Positions 25,993 through 34,137 are shown, counted from the first letter of the stretch. The stretch is DNA of 64,000 nucleotides from Candidatus Hydrogenedentota bacterium (GCA_012730045.1 JAAYBR010000062.1:1-64000), one strand, 5' to 3'. The notes: generated by a model from the letters alone, not told the origin. Program-made: numbers and translations.

Positions 25993-26316
25993 TCAGACGG
26001 CGCAGGCGGGCGGGGCGCGGGTGGGACGGTGGCGCGGCAGGAGGAAGTCCGGCACCGTCTCGGAAAGGCAGGGGATGACGGGGGCCGCCCACCGCACGCG
26101 CGGAAGGACCAGGGCCGCCGTCACAAGGAAGGTGTTCACCAGCAGGACGAAGAAGGGACAATGCTCCTCGTCGTCGCCGCAGCAGGGGGAATGGTGGTGG
26201 AATGCGTGAACCCAGACCGTCATGCCCCCCCAGCACAGCGCCACGGCCAAACACAGCCCCAGCCGCCAAAGGGGGGAGTGCCCGCTGCCGCGCGTCTGGA
26301 ACATCCACCGGTTCAC
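25993..26316 (-). CDS. Small membrane protein with His/Cys metal-site motif
   Basis: The 107-residue product has two hydrophobic segments (LGLCLAVALCWGGMTVWV and PFFVLLVNTFLVTAALVL) separated by HAFHHHSPCCGDDEEHC, a cluster of histidines, cysteines and acids that could bind a metal ion. I know no exact family, but small planctomycete-like membrane proteins with similar HHH/CC loops exist. A strong promoter upstream excludes the ATG at 26340, which lies inside the -10 box. A GTG at 26316 has AAGGA suitably spaced and is chosen; the ATG at 26304 is the alternative. Confidence 0.65.
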   Translation of the reverse strand: MNRWMFQTRGSGHSPLWRLGLCLAVALCWGGMTVWVHAFHHHSPCCGDDEEHCPFFVLLVNTFLVTAALVLPRVRWAAPVIPCLSETVPDFLLPRHRPTRAPPACAV

Positions 26317-26338
26317 GGTTCTTTTCCTTATTGATAAC

Positions 26339-26367
26339 ATTTTATCATCAAGAGACGCGGTTGTCAA
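26339..26367 (-). promoter_or_regulatory. Near-consensus sigma70 promoter
   Basis: Read on the minus strand, TTGACA (26367-26362) is followed by a 17-base spacer and TAAAAT (26344-26339). The start should fall near 26332, just before an AAGGA and the GTG at 26316. It is one of the best promoters in the window. Confidence 0.8.
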
Positions 26368-26472
26368 GGACAGAAGGGTGCGCGGACCGGGCGAAGCGTT
26401 CCCGCCCGCCCGCTTGGATTTCGGCACTATTCGCCGATTTGGCCGCCCGGGCATTGCCCCCCGTCCCTTTGG

Positions 26473-26478
26473 TATACT
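26473..26478 (+). promoter_or_regulatory. Putative -10 element for adk
   Basis: TATACT lies 73 bases before the adk ATG. No good -35 is seen at 16-18 bases. Confidence 0.4.
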
Positions 26479-26551
26479 GGCGCGGGTGCCGTCCCCCGGG
26501 GACAGCAACCGCCATCCAGAACCAGTCCAACACACCAGGAGGAACCGTTCG

Positions 26552-27193
26552 ATGAGTCTGAGAATCGTGATGCTGGGCGCGCCCGGCGCGGGAAAAGGGA
26601 CGCAGGCCATCCGCCTTGCGGAGAAGCTCGGCAGCCTGCACATCTCCACCGGGGACATTTTCCGGAAGAACCTGCGCGAGGGCACCCCGCTGGGCAAGCA
26701 GGTGCAGGGCTATCTGGACAGCGGCGCGCTGGTGCCGGACTCGCTGACCTGCGACATCGTGGCGGACCGCCTGGCGCAGCCGGACTGCGAAAAGGGCTAC
26801 ATCCTGGACGGGTTCCCCCGCTCCATCCCGCAGGCCGAGATGCTCAAGGCCTTCCTGGAGAAGCGCGGCGAGAAGATTGACGTGGCGATCAACGTGGACG
26901 TGCCGGACGAGGAGATCGTCGCCCGGCTCAGCTCGCGCCGCAGCGACCCGGAGACGGGCGCGGTGTACAACCTTCTGTTCAGCCCGCCGCCGGCCGACAT
27001 CGCCCCGCGGCTGATTCAGCGCGAGGACGACAAGCCGGAGACGGTCCAGTACCGTCTGAAGACCTACCACGAGACGACCGAGCCGATCATCGCGTGGTAC
27101 GGGAAAGAGGGCGTGCTGCGCACGGTCGAGAGCTCCAAGGCGGGCCCGGACGAGGTCTACGCGCGCGTCGTCGCCGTGGTTGAGTCGCTCTGA
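26552..27193 (+). CDS. adk: Adenylate kinase
   Basis: The 213-residue protein converts ATP and AMP to two ADP. It has the P-loop GAPGAGKGTQA, the AMP-binding STGDIFRKNLREGTPLG, DGFPRSIPQAEML, and a LID domain running from RLSSRRSDPETGAVYNLLFS to RLIQREDDKPETV. The LID lacks the four zinc cysteines and is of the Ser/Asp-type seen in Gram-negative bacteria. AGGAGG sits about nine bases before the ATG at 26552. It is a single gene with its own -10 element. The assignment is secure. Confidence 0.96.
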   Translation: MSLRIVMLGAPGAGKGTQAIRLAEKLGSLHISTGDIFRKNLREGTPLGKQVQGYLDSGALVPDSLTCDIVADRLAQPDCEKGYILDGFPRSIPQAEMLKAFLEKRGEKIDVAINVDVPDEEIVARLSSRRSDPETGAVYNLLFSPPPADIAPRLIQREDDKPETVQYRLKTYHETTEPIIAWYGKEGVLRTVESSKAGPDEVYARVVAVVESL

Positions 27194-27298
27194 TCCGCCT
27201 TTTCCGCGCCCCGGACGGTTCCGCCGCCCGGGGCGCGTCTTCTTTCGCGCGGTGCGCGCGGACGGATCGTGCTACACTGGAGGCGGGAGAACCCGGGC

Positions 27299-27745
27299 AT
27301 GGAAACCGAAAAACTGGTCAAGCTGCTCATCGGGCTGGGCGTGGTCCTGGCGGCCCTGCCCTTCGCCCTGAAGCTCATGCCGAAGCCGATGACCTTCGAG
27401 CGCGTGCAGGCGGGCCTCACGAAGGCGGGGCTTCCCGTGGAGTCCTTTGAGATGACCACGCCGTCCAACGAGTCCGCGGCCACGGCGGGTGCGCGGATCG
27501 GCGGCGCGGGCGTGACCATCTACCAGTACGACGACGAGGGCAAGATCGCCCGGTACACGGAGTACCAGAAGACGGACCCGGGCACGGCCATTGTGGCGCA
27601 GTGGAACCTGGCGGAGTCGCTCGGGGCCGCCAAACCCAAACAGACCCCCACGCGGTACGCGCGGCGCGGCATGTTCCTCATCGTGGCGATGGGGGAGGAT
27701 GTGGCGCTGCTGGAACGCATCATCGCCGCGTTCAAGGCGGCCTGA
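27299..27745 (+). CDS. Membrane-anchored protein of unknown function
   Basis: This 148-residue protein has one N-terminal hydrophobic segment (LVKLLIGLGVVLAALPFAL) and a soluble domain with a strand-rich middle (GAGVTIYQYDDEGKIARY) and a closing helix (VALLERIIAAFKAA). I recognise no family. TACACT (27273-27278) and a GGAGG Shine-Dalgarno lie upstream, which supports a real gene. The lactonase-like gene starts 26 bases downstream on the same strand, so they may form an operon. The extracytoplasmic or cytoplasmic side of the soluble part is not clear. Confidence 0.65.
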   Translation: METEKLVKLLIGLGVVLAALPFALKLMPKPMTFERVQAGLTKAGLPVESFEMTTPSNESAATAGARIGGAGVTIYQYDDEGKIARYTEYQKTDPGTAIVAQWNLAESLGAAKPKQTPTRYARRGMFLIVAMGEDVALLERIIAAFKAA

Positions 27746-27771
27746 CCCCCCGAACGAAAGGAAGACACCCC

Positions 27772-28902
27772 ATGACACACCGCGCGGCGATTTTTCTCCT
27801 TCTGTGCGCGCTGGCGGGCGCGGCGGCCGCGGCCCCCTCCGGCGCGTACTGGGTCCACATCGGCACCTCCACCGGAAAAGACGGCGGCGGCATCCACCTG
27901 CTCCGGCTGGACACCGCCGAGGGCACCCTTGCCCTGCACGGGCTGGCCTGCGAGACGCGCAACCCCGGGTTCCAGGCCCTGCACCCGTCCAAGCCCGTGA
28001 TGTACTCCGTGGAGGACGACCAGACGGGCGGCGTGGTGGTGGCCTATGCGCTCGACCCCGCCACCGGCAAACTGACGGAGATCAACCGCCAGTCCACGGT
28101 GGGCGCCGGGCCGTGCCATGTGTCCGTGACGCCGAAGGGCGACCGGGTGCTGGCGGCAAATTACAGCGGCGGCAGCGTGGTCTCGTTTCCGGCGGGGGAG
28201 GACGGCGCGCTGGGCAAGGCCTGCGGCTTCATGCAGCACATGGGGTCCAGCATCAATCCCAAGCGTCAGGAGGGGCCGCATGCGCACTCGATCTTCCCGT
28301 CGCCGGACGGCGTGTTCGCCCTGGTGCCGGACCTCGGGCTGGACAAGGTGATGATCTACCGGATTGACGCCGCCTCGGGGCGGCTGCTGCCGAACGAGCC
28401 GGCCTTCGGGCAGACCGACCCGGGCGCGGGCCCGCGCCACATGAAGTTTTCCCCGGACGGGAAGTTCGCCTACGTGCTCAACGAGCTGGCCAACACCGTG
28501 GCGGTGTTTTCATGGGACGCCAAGGCGGGGCGGCTTGACCCCGTGCAGACGATCAGCACCCTTCCCGAGGGGTATGACAAGGAAAGCACCTCGGCCGAAA
28601 TCCGCATCCACCCCAACGGCAGGCACGTGTACACGTCCAACCGGGGTCATGACAGCATCGCGGTGTTCGATGTGGACGCGGCGACGGGCAGACTCACCGC
28701 GAGGGGCCAGGTGCCGACAAGCGGCAAGACGCCCCGCAACTTCGCGCTGGACCCCACGGGCGCCTTCCTGCTGGCGGCGAACCAGGCGTCAGGCACGGTG
28801 GTGCTGTTCCGGGTGGACCCGGAGACGGGCATGCCCGCCGCCACCTCCGAGGTGGCCGTCGTGCCGGTGGCCGTGTGTGTGACCTTCTCCCCCGCACCGT
28901 GA
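27772..28902 (+). CDS. Exported lactonase-family seven-bladed beta-propeller (Pgl-like)
   Basis: The 376-residue protein has a signal peptide (FLLLCALAGAAAAA) and a 6-phosphogluconolactonase/YbhE-type propeller: GTSTGKDGGGIHLLRLD at the start, the family motifs AGPCHVSVTPKGDRVLAANY, GPHAHSIFPSPDG and GAGPRHMKFSPDGKFAYVLNE, and HPNGRHVYTSNRGHDSIAVF near the end. Cytosolic homologues hydrolyse 6-phosphogluconolactone. This one is exported, so its substrate is probably another lactone or it may have a binding role. AAAGGAAG precedes the ATG. It is convergent with the zinc-ribbon gene 15 bases away; a small palindrome (28900-28920) lies at the junction. Confidence 0.88.
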   Translation: MTHRAAIFLLLCALAGAAAAAPSGAYWVHIGTSTGKDGGGIHLLRLDTAEGTLALHGLACETRNPGFQALHPSKPVMYSVEDDQTGGVVVAYALDPATGKLTEINRQSTVGAGPCHVSVTPKGDRVLAANYSGGSVVSFPAGEDGALGKACGFMQHMGSSINPKRQEGPHAHSIFPSPDGVFALVPDLGLDKVMIYRIDAASGRLLPNEPAFGQTDPGAGPRHMKFSPDGKFAYVLNELANTVAVFSWDAKAGRLDPVQTISTLPEGYDKESTSAEIRIHPNGRHVYTSNRGHDSIAVFDVDAATGRLTARGQVPTSGKTPRNFALDPTGAFLLAANQASGTVVLFRVDPETGMPAATSEVAVVPVAVCVTFSPAP

Positions 28903-28917
28903 CGCGGGGCCGCCGCG

Positions 28918-29163
28918 TCAGCTCAGTTCATCAAGGTCGGAACAGTGCGCGCGCCAGAACGACGCGCCGCAGTCCACGCAGACCCAGTTGGGGTCGTCCA
29001 CATCCATGATGTCCTTGCCGCGGACGGCCTCGCCCCGTTCGAGACGGGCGAAATCCCCCATTTCGGGAACCCCGTAGAGCACGTCGTGGACGCGCCCCCC
29101 GCCGCAGGCGGAACACCGCCGTGGCCTCGCCATGTAGTGCGTCTTGCGCCCCTGCTCAGTCAT
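28918..29163 (-). CDS. Small double-CxxC zinc-ribbon protein
   Basis: The 81-residue protein has CSACGGG near residue 17 and CVDCGASF near residue 63, which can form one zinc ribbon, with an acidic stretch between (GKDIMDVDDPNW). I do not recognise a family. It is the last gene of the SCP2/aminotransferase/transketolase group on the minus strand, 16 bases after SCP2 gene 2, with a G-rich Shine-Dalgarno. Many such ribbons assist nucleic-acid or protein binding, so a role in the pathway itself is not implied. Confidence 0.65.
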   Translation of the reverse strand: MTEQGRKTHYMARPRRCSACGGGRVHDVLYGVPEMGDFARLERGEAVRGKDIMDVDDPNWVCVDCGASFWRAHCSDLDELS

Positions 29164-29179
29164 GGCACCCCCTATCCCG

Positions 29180-29971
29180 TCAAGTTAGCAGTCCGGCGAT
29201 CCTCAGCATGAAATCGCCCACTTTCGCCCCGTATTCCGGCGACCCCTCGCTCACCACGAGCCCGCGGGCCATGGCCTGGAGGGAGTCCACCTCGTTGTTC
29301 AGCACCGGTATCGCGCCCTCGACCCCCGCGAAGCGCATGTGGATGAAGGGCTTGCGCCGCGTGTACACGCCGCGCCCCGCCTTGGTCTTGCCCGCCTTGA
29401 CCCGCAGGTGGCACGCGATGTCCGTGCCGTCCACGGACCACTGGTAGATGCGGTCCGGCTGCTTCGCGGTCCACTTGTTCATCTCGGCGTCGCCCGCCTT
29501 GTTCAATTGGCTGAGGGCCGTCGAGATCATGTACAGGGTCATCTTGACCTTGAGCCGCGCCTTGACGGGGTCCTTTGGCGACGCGGTGGGCATGAGCAGT
29601 TTCAGGCCCAGCATCAGCTTCACCGTGTTGACCACGAGTCCGAAACGCCCGAAGGCGCCCTTCATCAGGGGCCCCAGGGCGGGTACTACGGGCTTGCCCG
29701 CGAAAAACGCGTTCATCTTTGCGACACTGGAGAAGGCGAAGGTCACGTCCGCGTCCGGCACGATCTCCTGGGCCACGGTGAAGGTGCCCCTGTCAAAGCA
29801 CAGGCAGGCGCCCACCCGCCCGGCGGGGTCGTCGGCGACAAACTGGACCCTGCCGACGGTGTCCTGGAAGGCGGCGGCGGTCTTGGGGGCGTCCTCGATC
29901 ATGACCTTGATGACGGGCAGGACGGCGCGGCAGACGATCCTGGCGGTGAGCAGTTCCTCGCTGGTGGCCAT
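29180..29971 (-). CDS. SCP2 sterol-binding domain protein (copy 2)
   Basis: The 263-residue protein carries an SCP2-type lipid-binding domain in its first half: VGACLCFDRGTFTVAQEIVPD, then DVTFAFSSVAKMNAFFAGK, the typical strand-helix ending of the fold. A longer helical and strand-rich second half follows (MISTALSQLNKAGDAEMNKW and a VDSLQAMARGLVV helix). SCP2 domains hold lipids, acyl-CoA or sterols in a hydrophobic tunnel. No signal peptide is present, so it acts inside the cell. It starts three bases after the transketolase C-terminal gene. A related protein is encoded first in the operon. Confidence 0.8.
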   Translation of the reverse strand: MATSEELLTARIVCRAVLPVIKVMIEDAPKTAAAFQDTVGRVQFVADDPAGRVGACLCFDRGTFTVAQEIVPDADVTFAFSSVAKMNAFFAGKPVVPALGPLMKGAFGRFGLVVNTVKLMLGLKLLMPTASPKDPVKARLKVKMTLYMISTALSQLNKAGDAEMNKWTAKQPDRIYQWSVDGTDIACHLRVKAGKTKAGRGVYTRRKPFIHMRFAGVEGAIPVLNNEVDSLQAMARGLVVSEGSPEYGAKVGDFMLRIAGLLT

Positions 29972-29974
29972 CGG

Positions 29975-30994
29975 TTAAACCTCGTCTTCCCAGTCTTCGT
30001 CCTCTTCAAACTCGCGCCCCAGCAGCTCGCGGACCTTGGCGATGATGCCGTCGGTGTCCGTGCCGAAGAGGTTCATCAGATCCTCGGGGTACCCGTGGGG
30101 GGTGAAGGTGTCGGGGATGCCGACCTTGGTGAAGGCGCAGCCCTTGCCGCTGGCGGCGATGACGTCGGCCACTGCGGTGCCCAGTCCGCCGACGACGTTG
30201 TGGTCCTCGACGGTGAGGATGCGCCGCGTCTCGGCGACGGCCCGCAGGACGGCCTCTTCGTCAATGGGCTTGATGGTGTGCATGTTGAGCACGCGCACGC
30301 TCAGGCCGTCGTTCTCCGCGAGCACCCTGGACGCCTCGACGGCGTGGAAGACCGTGGGGCCGCAGGCGATGATGGTGATGTCCGTGCCGGGGCGCATCTC
30401 CACGGCCTTGCCGATCTGGAAGCTCTCGTCCTCGCGGTCGTAGACCGTCGGCTCGAAGCCGCGGCCGATGCGGATGTACACCGGCCCGGCGATGTCGAGG
30501 CACTTCTTGACGGCCTGGGCCGTTTCGAAGCCGTCGGCGGGCACGATCACCGTGAGGTTGGCGAAGGCCCGCACGATGGACAGGTCCTCCGTGGCGTGGT
30601 GGGTCGTGCCCGCGGAGCCGAAGGAGGTGCCGCCGTGGGTGGCGATGACCTTCACGTTGAGGTTCTGGTAGCAGACGTCCGTGCGCAGGAACTCGCAGGC
30701 GCGCATGGACGCGAAGGCGGAGAAGGTGCTGACGAAGGGCGTGAGGCCCATCTTCGCCAGGCCCGCCGCCGCGCCGAACATGTTCTGCTCGGCGATGCCG
30801 AAGTTGAAGAAGCGGTCGGGGAACCGCTCGCCGAAGGCGCCGATCTGCGTGGACTTGGCGAGGTCGGCGGACAGGCCGACGATGTCGGGCCGGGCCGCGC
30901 CCAGGTCCGACAGGACCACGCCGTAGATCTCACGCGCGCTCAGCTTGGTGGCGTCGTAGACGGTCCAGCTTGTGCTGCTTTCCACACCGGCCAT
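29975..30994 (-). CDS. Transketolase, C-terminal subunit
   Basis: The 339-residue protein has the pyrimidine-binding and C-terminal domains of a split transketolase: FFNFGIAEQNMFGAAAGLAKMG with the ThDP-activating glutamate, HATEDLSIVRAFANLTVIVPAD, and the final domain with TVEDHNVVGGLGTAVADVI. It would pair with the N-terminal subunit encoded three bases upstream to move two-carbon ketol units. Split transketolases often serve special pathways rather than the pentose phosphate route. Here the neighbours are an aminotransferase and two SCP2 carriers. The last residues are highly acidic (EFEEDEDWEDEV). The donor and acceptor are unknown. Confidence 0.9.
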   Translation of the reverse strand: MAGVESSTSWTVYDATKLSAREIYGVVLSDLGAARPDIVGLSADLAKSTQIGAFGERFPDRFFNFGIAEQNMFGAAAGLAKMGLTPFVSTFSAFASMRACEFLRTDVCYQNLNVKVIATHGGTSFGSAGTTHHATEDLSIVRAFANLTVIVPADGFETAQAVKKCLDIAGPVYIRIGRGFEPTVYDREDESFQIGKAVEMRPGTDITIIACGPTVFHAVEASRVLAENDGLSVRVLNMHTIKPIDEEAVLRAVAETRRILTVEDHNVVGGLGTAVADVIAASGKGCAFTKVGIPDTFTPHGYPEDLMNLFGTDTDGIIAKVRELLGREFEEDEDWEDEV

Positions 30995-30997
30995 CGC

Positions 30998-31828
30998 TCA
31001 ACCCTCCCCTATGGACTGCTTGGCCTTGGCCACCATCTCGGCGCTGAGTCCGCCGTAGTGCCATTTCGCCTTGGCTTCCATGAAATCCACGCCCTTGCCC
31101 TTGACCGTTTCGCACAGGAGCATCACGGGGCCCTGGTCCCACGCGATGGCGAACTCGACCGCCTCGGCGAGGGCCGCCAGGTCGTGGCCGTCCACGACCC
31201 GGGTCTCCCAGCCGAAGGCCCGCCACTTGTCGGCGAGCGGCTCCAGGGACATGACGTCCTCCGTGTACCCGTCAATCATGTAGTGGTTGCGGTCGAGGAA
31301 GGCGACGAGGTTCGGGGTCTTGTAGTGGGCCGCGGCCATGGCCGCCTCCCAGATGGACCCCTCGTTGCTTTCGCCGTCGCCGATGATGCAGAAGACACGC
31401 GTGTCCTTCTTGAGCACGCGGGCGCCCAGCGCCATGCCGAGGGCCTGGCAGAGCCCGTGGCCCATGGAGCCCGTGGAGGCGTCCACGCCCTTCGCCTTCG
31501 CGCCGTCCAGGTGCATCCCCAGCTTGGACCCCGTCTCGTTGAAGGTCTTGAGGTCCTCCATGGGGAAATAGCCCCTGTTGGCCAGCACGACCGCGTGGCC
31601 GACGCCGCCGTGGCCCTTGCTCAGGACGAAGCGGTCGCGGTCCTCCCAGTCGGGCCGGGCCGGGTCCACGCGCAGGTACTTCCAGTAAAGGAGCACCAGC
31701 ATGTCCACCATGCTGAGGGACCCGCCCACGTGGGCGCCGCCGGACCAGCCGGTGACGTCCACAATGTCCCGGCGGATTTTCGCCGCCGTCCTCTTGAGTT
31801 CGCCCAGTTCCTGTTGACTGAGGGGCAT
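30998..31828 (-). CDS. Transketolase, N-terminal subunit
   Basis: The 276-residue subunit supplies the pyrophosphate half of the ThDP site. GGAHVGGSLSMVDMLVLLYW and DRFVLSKGHGGVGHAVVLA are typical of transketolase, and GDGESNEGSIWEAAMAAAHY is the metal/ThDP motif. It is the partner of the C-terminal subunit gene three bases downstream. AAAGGAG precedes the start. The gene lies 16 bases after the aminotransferase, in one run of minus-strand genes. Together the pair would be about the length of a normal transketolase. Confidence 0.92.
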   Translation of the reverse strand: MPLSQQELGELKRTAAKIRRDIVDVTGWSGGAHVGGSLSMVDMLVLLYWKYLRVDPARPDWEDRDRFVLSKGHGGVGHAVVLANRGYFPMEDLKTFNETGSKLGMHLDGAKAKGVDASTGSMGHGLCQALGMALGARVLKKDTRVFCIIGDGESNEGSIWEAAMAAAHYKTPNLVAFLDRNHYMIDGYTEDVMSLEPLADKWRAFGWETRVVDGHDLAALAEAVEFAIAWDQGPVMLLCETVKGKGVDFMEAKAKWHYGGLSAEMVAKAKQSIGEG

Positions 31829-31844
31829 GCGCCGGACTCCTTTC

Positions 31845-33095
31845 CTAGATGCCGCTCCCGTAGAACGCGCGCACCGCCTTGAACGCCTCGTCGCAGACGG
31901 CGACGGTGTCTTCTATGTCTTTGCGCGTGTGCGCCGTGCTCACGAACCAGTTGTGGTGCGACGTGATGAAGACCCCGCGCCGCGCGCACTCGCCGCACCA
32001 CCGCTGCTGCATCTCCAGCGTCGGGTCGTCGGTGATGCGCGCGTAGAGCATGGACGGCTCGCCGCTGATGCGCAGGTCGAAGCCGTTGCTCCGGGCCGCG
32101 TCCACCATGCCCGCCGCCAGCAGCCCGCCGGTCTCGCTCAGGAGGCGCGGGCCGTTGATCCGCCGCAGCTCCTGCAGGTTGGCCAGCGCGGCCGCCATGG
32201 GCCCCGCGCCGTACCAGTAGCTGCCCGTGTGGAAGACCTTCGACACGTCGCCGCGCAGGGCGTCGCCGCCCACGAGCGCGGAGATGGGGTATCCGTTGCC
32301 GATGGCCTTGCAGAAGCAGATGAGGTCCGGGGTGAACCCGTAGTGCTCGCAGGACCCGCCCATGTGGAGCCGGAACCCCGCCCGCACGTCGTCAATGATG
32401 AAGACGATGCCGTTGGCGCGCAGCAGCGCCTCGACCCGCTCCCAGTAGTGCGGCGCCGGCAGCTCGTTGTCCGTGAAGATGGGGTGGTGGAGGGGCGACG
32501 AGATGAACCCGGCGATCTGGCCGGGGCTGTCCGCCACGACACGCTCCAGGGCCTCCACATCGTTCCACGGGATGCGGATGATGTTGGCCGTGTCCTCCTC
32601 GATCACCCCGTGGTGGCCCGGCCCCTGCATCCACGGCGAGGTGCCGTGGTAGCCGCCCTTGATGGCGACGATCTTCTTGCGGCCCGTGGCGGCCCGCGCC
32701 GTCATCACGGCCAGGTTGGTCACGTCCGCGCCGTTCTTCGCGAAAAAGGCCCAGTCGGCCGCGGGAACCAGCTCTGTCAGATATTCCGCCAGCTCCACCA
32801 TCACGGGCGCGCACACGCTGTTCACGTCGCACTTTTCCATCTGCGCCCGGTACGCCGCGTCCACCACGGGGTTCCGGTACCCCTGGATCATGGGGCCGTA
32901 GGCGCACATGTAGTCAATGAAGCGGTTGCCGTCCACGTCCCAGAAATACGCGCCCTCGGCGCGGTCGGAAAAGAAGGGGTACGCCGACACGGGGACGTAG
33001 GGCGCCGGGCCGAAATGTCCGTAGATGCCGCCGGGAATGACCCGCGACGCCCGCTCCATCCACGCCGCCGTCTTGTCAAACGTGTAGGGATCCAT
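31845..33095 (-). CDS. Class III PLP aminotransferase (glutamate-1-semialdehyde aminomutase-like)
   Basis: The 416-residue enzyme has the class III fold motifs: GNRFIDYMCAYGPMIQGY, AAFFAKNGADV-type binding region (DWAFFAKNGADVTNLAVM), IIDDVRAGFRLHMGG, and the PLP lysine K263 in CFCKAIGNGYPISALVGG. It resembles glutamate-1-semialdehyde 2,1-aminomutase, but hem genes are absent and the context (split transketolase, SCP2 proteins) points to an aminotransferase on a ketose- or aldehyde-like product. GGAGGAAGG precedes the ATG. It follows SCP2 gene 1 by 18 bases. Exact substrate is unknown. Confidence 0.87.
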   Translation of the reverse strand: MDPYTFDKTAAWMERASRVIPGGIYGHFGPAPYVPVSAYPFFSDRAEGAYFWDVDGNRFIDYMCAYGPMIQGYRNPVVDAAYRAQMEKCDVNSVCAPVMVELAEYLTELVPAADWAFFAKNGADVTNLAVMTARAATGRKKIVAIKGGYHGTSPWMQGPGHHGVIEEDTANIIRIPWNDVEALERVVADSPGQIAGFISSPLHHPIFTDNELPAPHYWERVEALLRANGIVFIIDDVRAGFRLHMGGSCEHYGFTPDLICFCKAIGNGYPISALVGGDALRGDVSKVFHTGSYWYGAGPMAAALANLQELRRINGPRLLSETGGLLAAGMVDAARSNGFDLRISGEPSMLYARITDDPTLEMQQRWCGECARRGVFITSHHNWFVSTAHTRKDIEDTVAVCDEAFKAVRAFYGSGI

Positions 33096-33113
33096 CCTGC
33101 CTTCCTCCGGTCG

Positions 33114-33875
33114 TCAGTCGAGAAACCGCGCCACCCGGTCCATGATGAGGGTCGCGCTGTCCACCAGGGGCAGCATCCCCCACACCTCCACGTCGCCCTG
33201 GCCAATGGCCGACATGCCGTCGCGCTTCCCGCCCAGCACTTCATGGGCGGTCTGGACGTCCTTGAAGGTCATCCGCGCCGCGGGCGCTCCGGCGAGGCCG
33301 CGCCCCGCGTGCACCCCGTCCTTCCCGAAGCTCACCCAGGCCGCCGGGCCGTCCGGGAGCACCTGAAGCTGGAGCGTGCCCGCGGGCGCGCCCGCCGCGA
33401 GGCCCGCGCTCACGGGGTCCGTCGCCGCCAGCGCCCGTACCGCAAAGGCCCCCGTGTACAGCGTCAGCGCCGTGTTCGCCGCCAGCAGCGCCGGATCCTC
33501 CAGCGGGTCCGTCTTCGGCTTCAGCACGGCCTCCAGCCGCGCCGTCGCCTTGGGAAACTCGTCCTTAAGAAAGCCCAGGCGCGTGAAGCCCGTCAGGGGG
33601 ATGGGGAGGGCGGTGCCGTCGAACATCCGGTTCAGATGGCGGGGCGTCGCAAAGAGGAGGCGGACGTCGGGGTTCATGTGGCGGCCCAAATCCTGCCGGC
33701 AGCCCGTCGCTGAATACTCCAGCCACGCCTCCGGCCCGAAGGCCACCGTGAACTGCACCGCGATCCGCCACGGCTCGGAAAGCCGCGCCGCCTCCGGGTC
33801 CACGTCCCCCAACACCTCAAGATTCTTGAGGACCGCCCCAAGGTTTAGATGCGCCCGGACCAACTCGCTGCTCAT
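33114..33875 (-). CDS. SCP2 sterol-binding domain protein (copy 1)
   Basis: The 253-residue protein is the first gene of the operon. It shows the same plan as copy 2: AAWVSFGKDGVHAGRGLAGAP, then ARMTFKDVQTAHEVLGGKRDGMSAIGQGDVEVWGML, the SCP2 end strand and helix, here placed at the C-terminal rather than the N-terminal half. The N-terminal 150 residues are strand-rich without a known motif. It has no signal peptide. Two SCP2-type carriers bracketing enzymes suggest that a hydrophobic intermediate is held during the pathway; this is inference. Confidence 0.75.
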   Translation of the reverse strand: MSSELVRAHLNLGAVLKNLEVLGDVDPEAARLSEPWRIAVQFTVAFGPEAWLEYSATGCRQDLGRHMNPDVRLLFATPRHLNRMFDGTALPIPLTGFTRLGFLKDEFPKATARLEAVLKPKTDPLEDPALLAANTALTLYTGAFAVRALAATDPVSAGLAAGAPAGTLQLQVLPDGPAAWVSFGKDGVHAGRGLAGAPAARMTFKDVQTAHEVLGGKRDGMSAIGQGDVEVWGMLPLVDSATLIMDRVARFLD

Positions 33876-33915
33876 AACGACCGTCCCTCATACGCCTGTT
33901 CGCGACCGAAGGTTG

Positions 33916-33944
33916 AAAATAGCAGAAGCCCCGCGAGAATTCAA
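33916..33944 (-). promoter_or_regulatory. Promoter of the SCP2/aminotransferase/transketolase operon
   Basis: Read on the minus strand, TTGAAT (33944-33939), a 17-base spacer and TATTTT (33921-33916) form a good sigma70 promoter. The start near 33909 gives a leader of about 34 bases to the first SCP2 gene. No other comparable promoter is visible between the six genes. Confidence 0.7.
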
Positions 33945-33988
33945 GAAAAACGGGGCGGCGGACAAGAGACGGCTTTCGCGCCAGCCCT

Positions 33989-34085
33989 AGGGCGCGGCAA
34001 GCAGCGCCCCTATCTGGGGGTCGTCCCAGGCGTCTTCTTGCAGGCCCAAGGCACGCGCCCGTAGGGGCGCCGCTTGCCGCGCCCT
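33989..34085. repeat. Inverted-repeat element of the GTAGGGGCGC family
   Basis: The 25-base arms 33989-34013 and 34061-34085 are inverted copies differing at two positions. Each contains GGGGCGC and GCGCCCT hairpin halves. The right arm matches the unit of the 60-bp tandem array near 55 kb. It fills most of the gap between the SCP2 operon promoter and the ABC-F gene and looks like a small non-autonomous mobile repeat. The remaining bases of the gap hold no gene. Confidence 0.75.
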
Positions 34086-34137
34086 CTTTCTCGCGGTTTG
34101 ACCGTCTTTCCCGCTCAGACCTCCGTGCCGCAAACCC

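Noticed and set aside
29339-31882. Long plus-strand open frame opposite the transketolase genes
   Set aside because: It is an antisense shadow caused by high GC at third codon positions. The minus-strand proteins have clear family motifs. The same holds for the long frames at 4573-6642, 6605-8485, 8485-11268 and 45356-47794.
31845-33095. hemL (glutamate-1-semialdehyde aminomutase)
   Set aside because: The similarity is at family level only, there are no haem genes nearby, and the operon context suggests another substrate.
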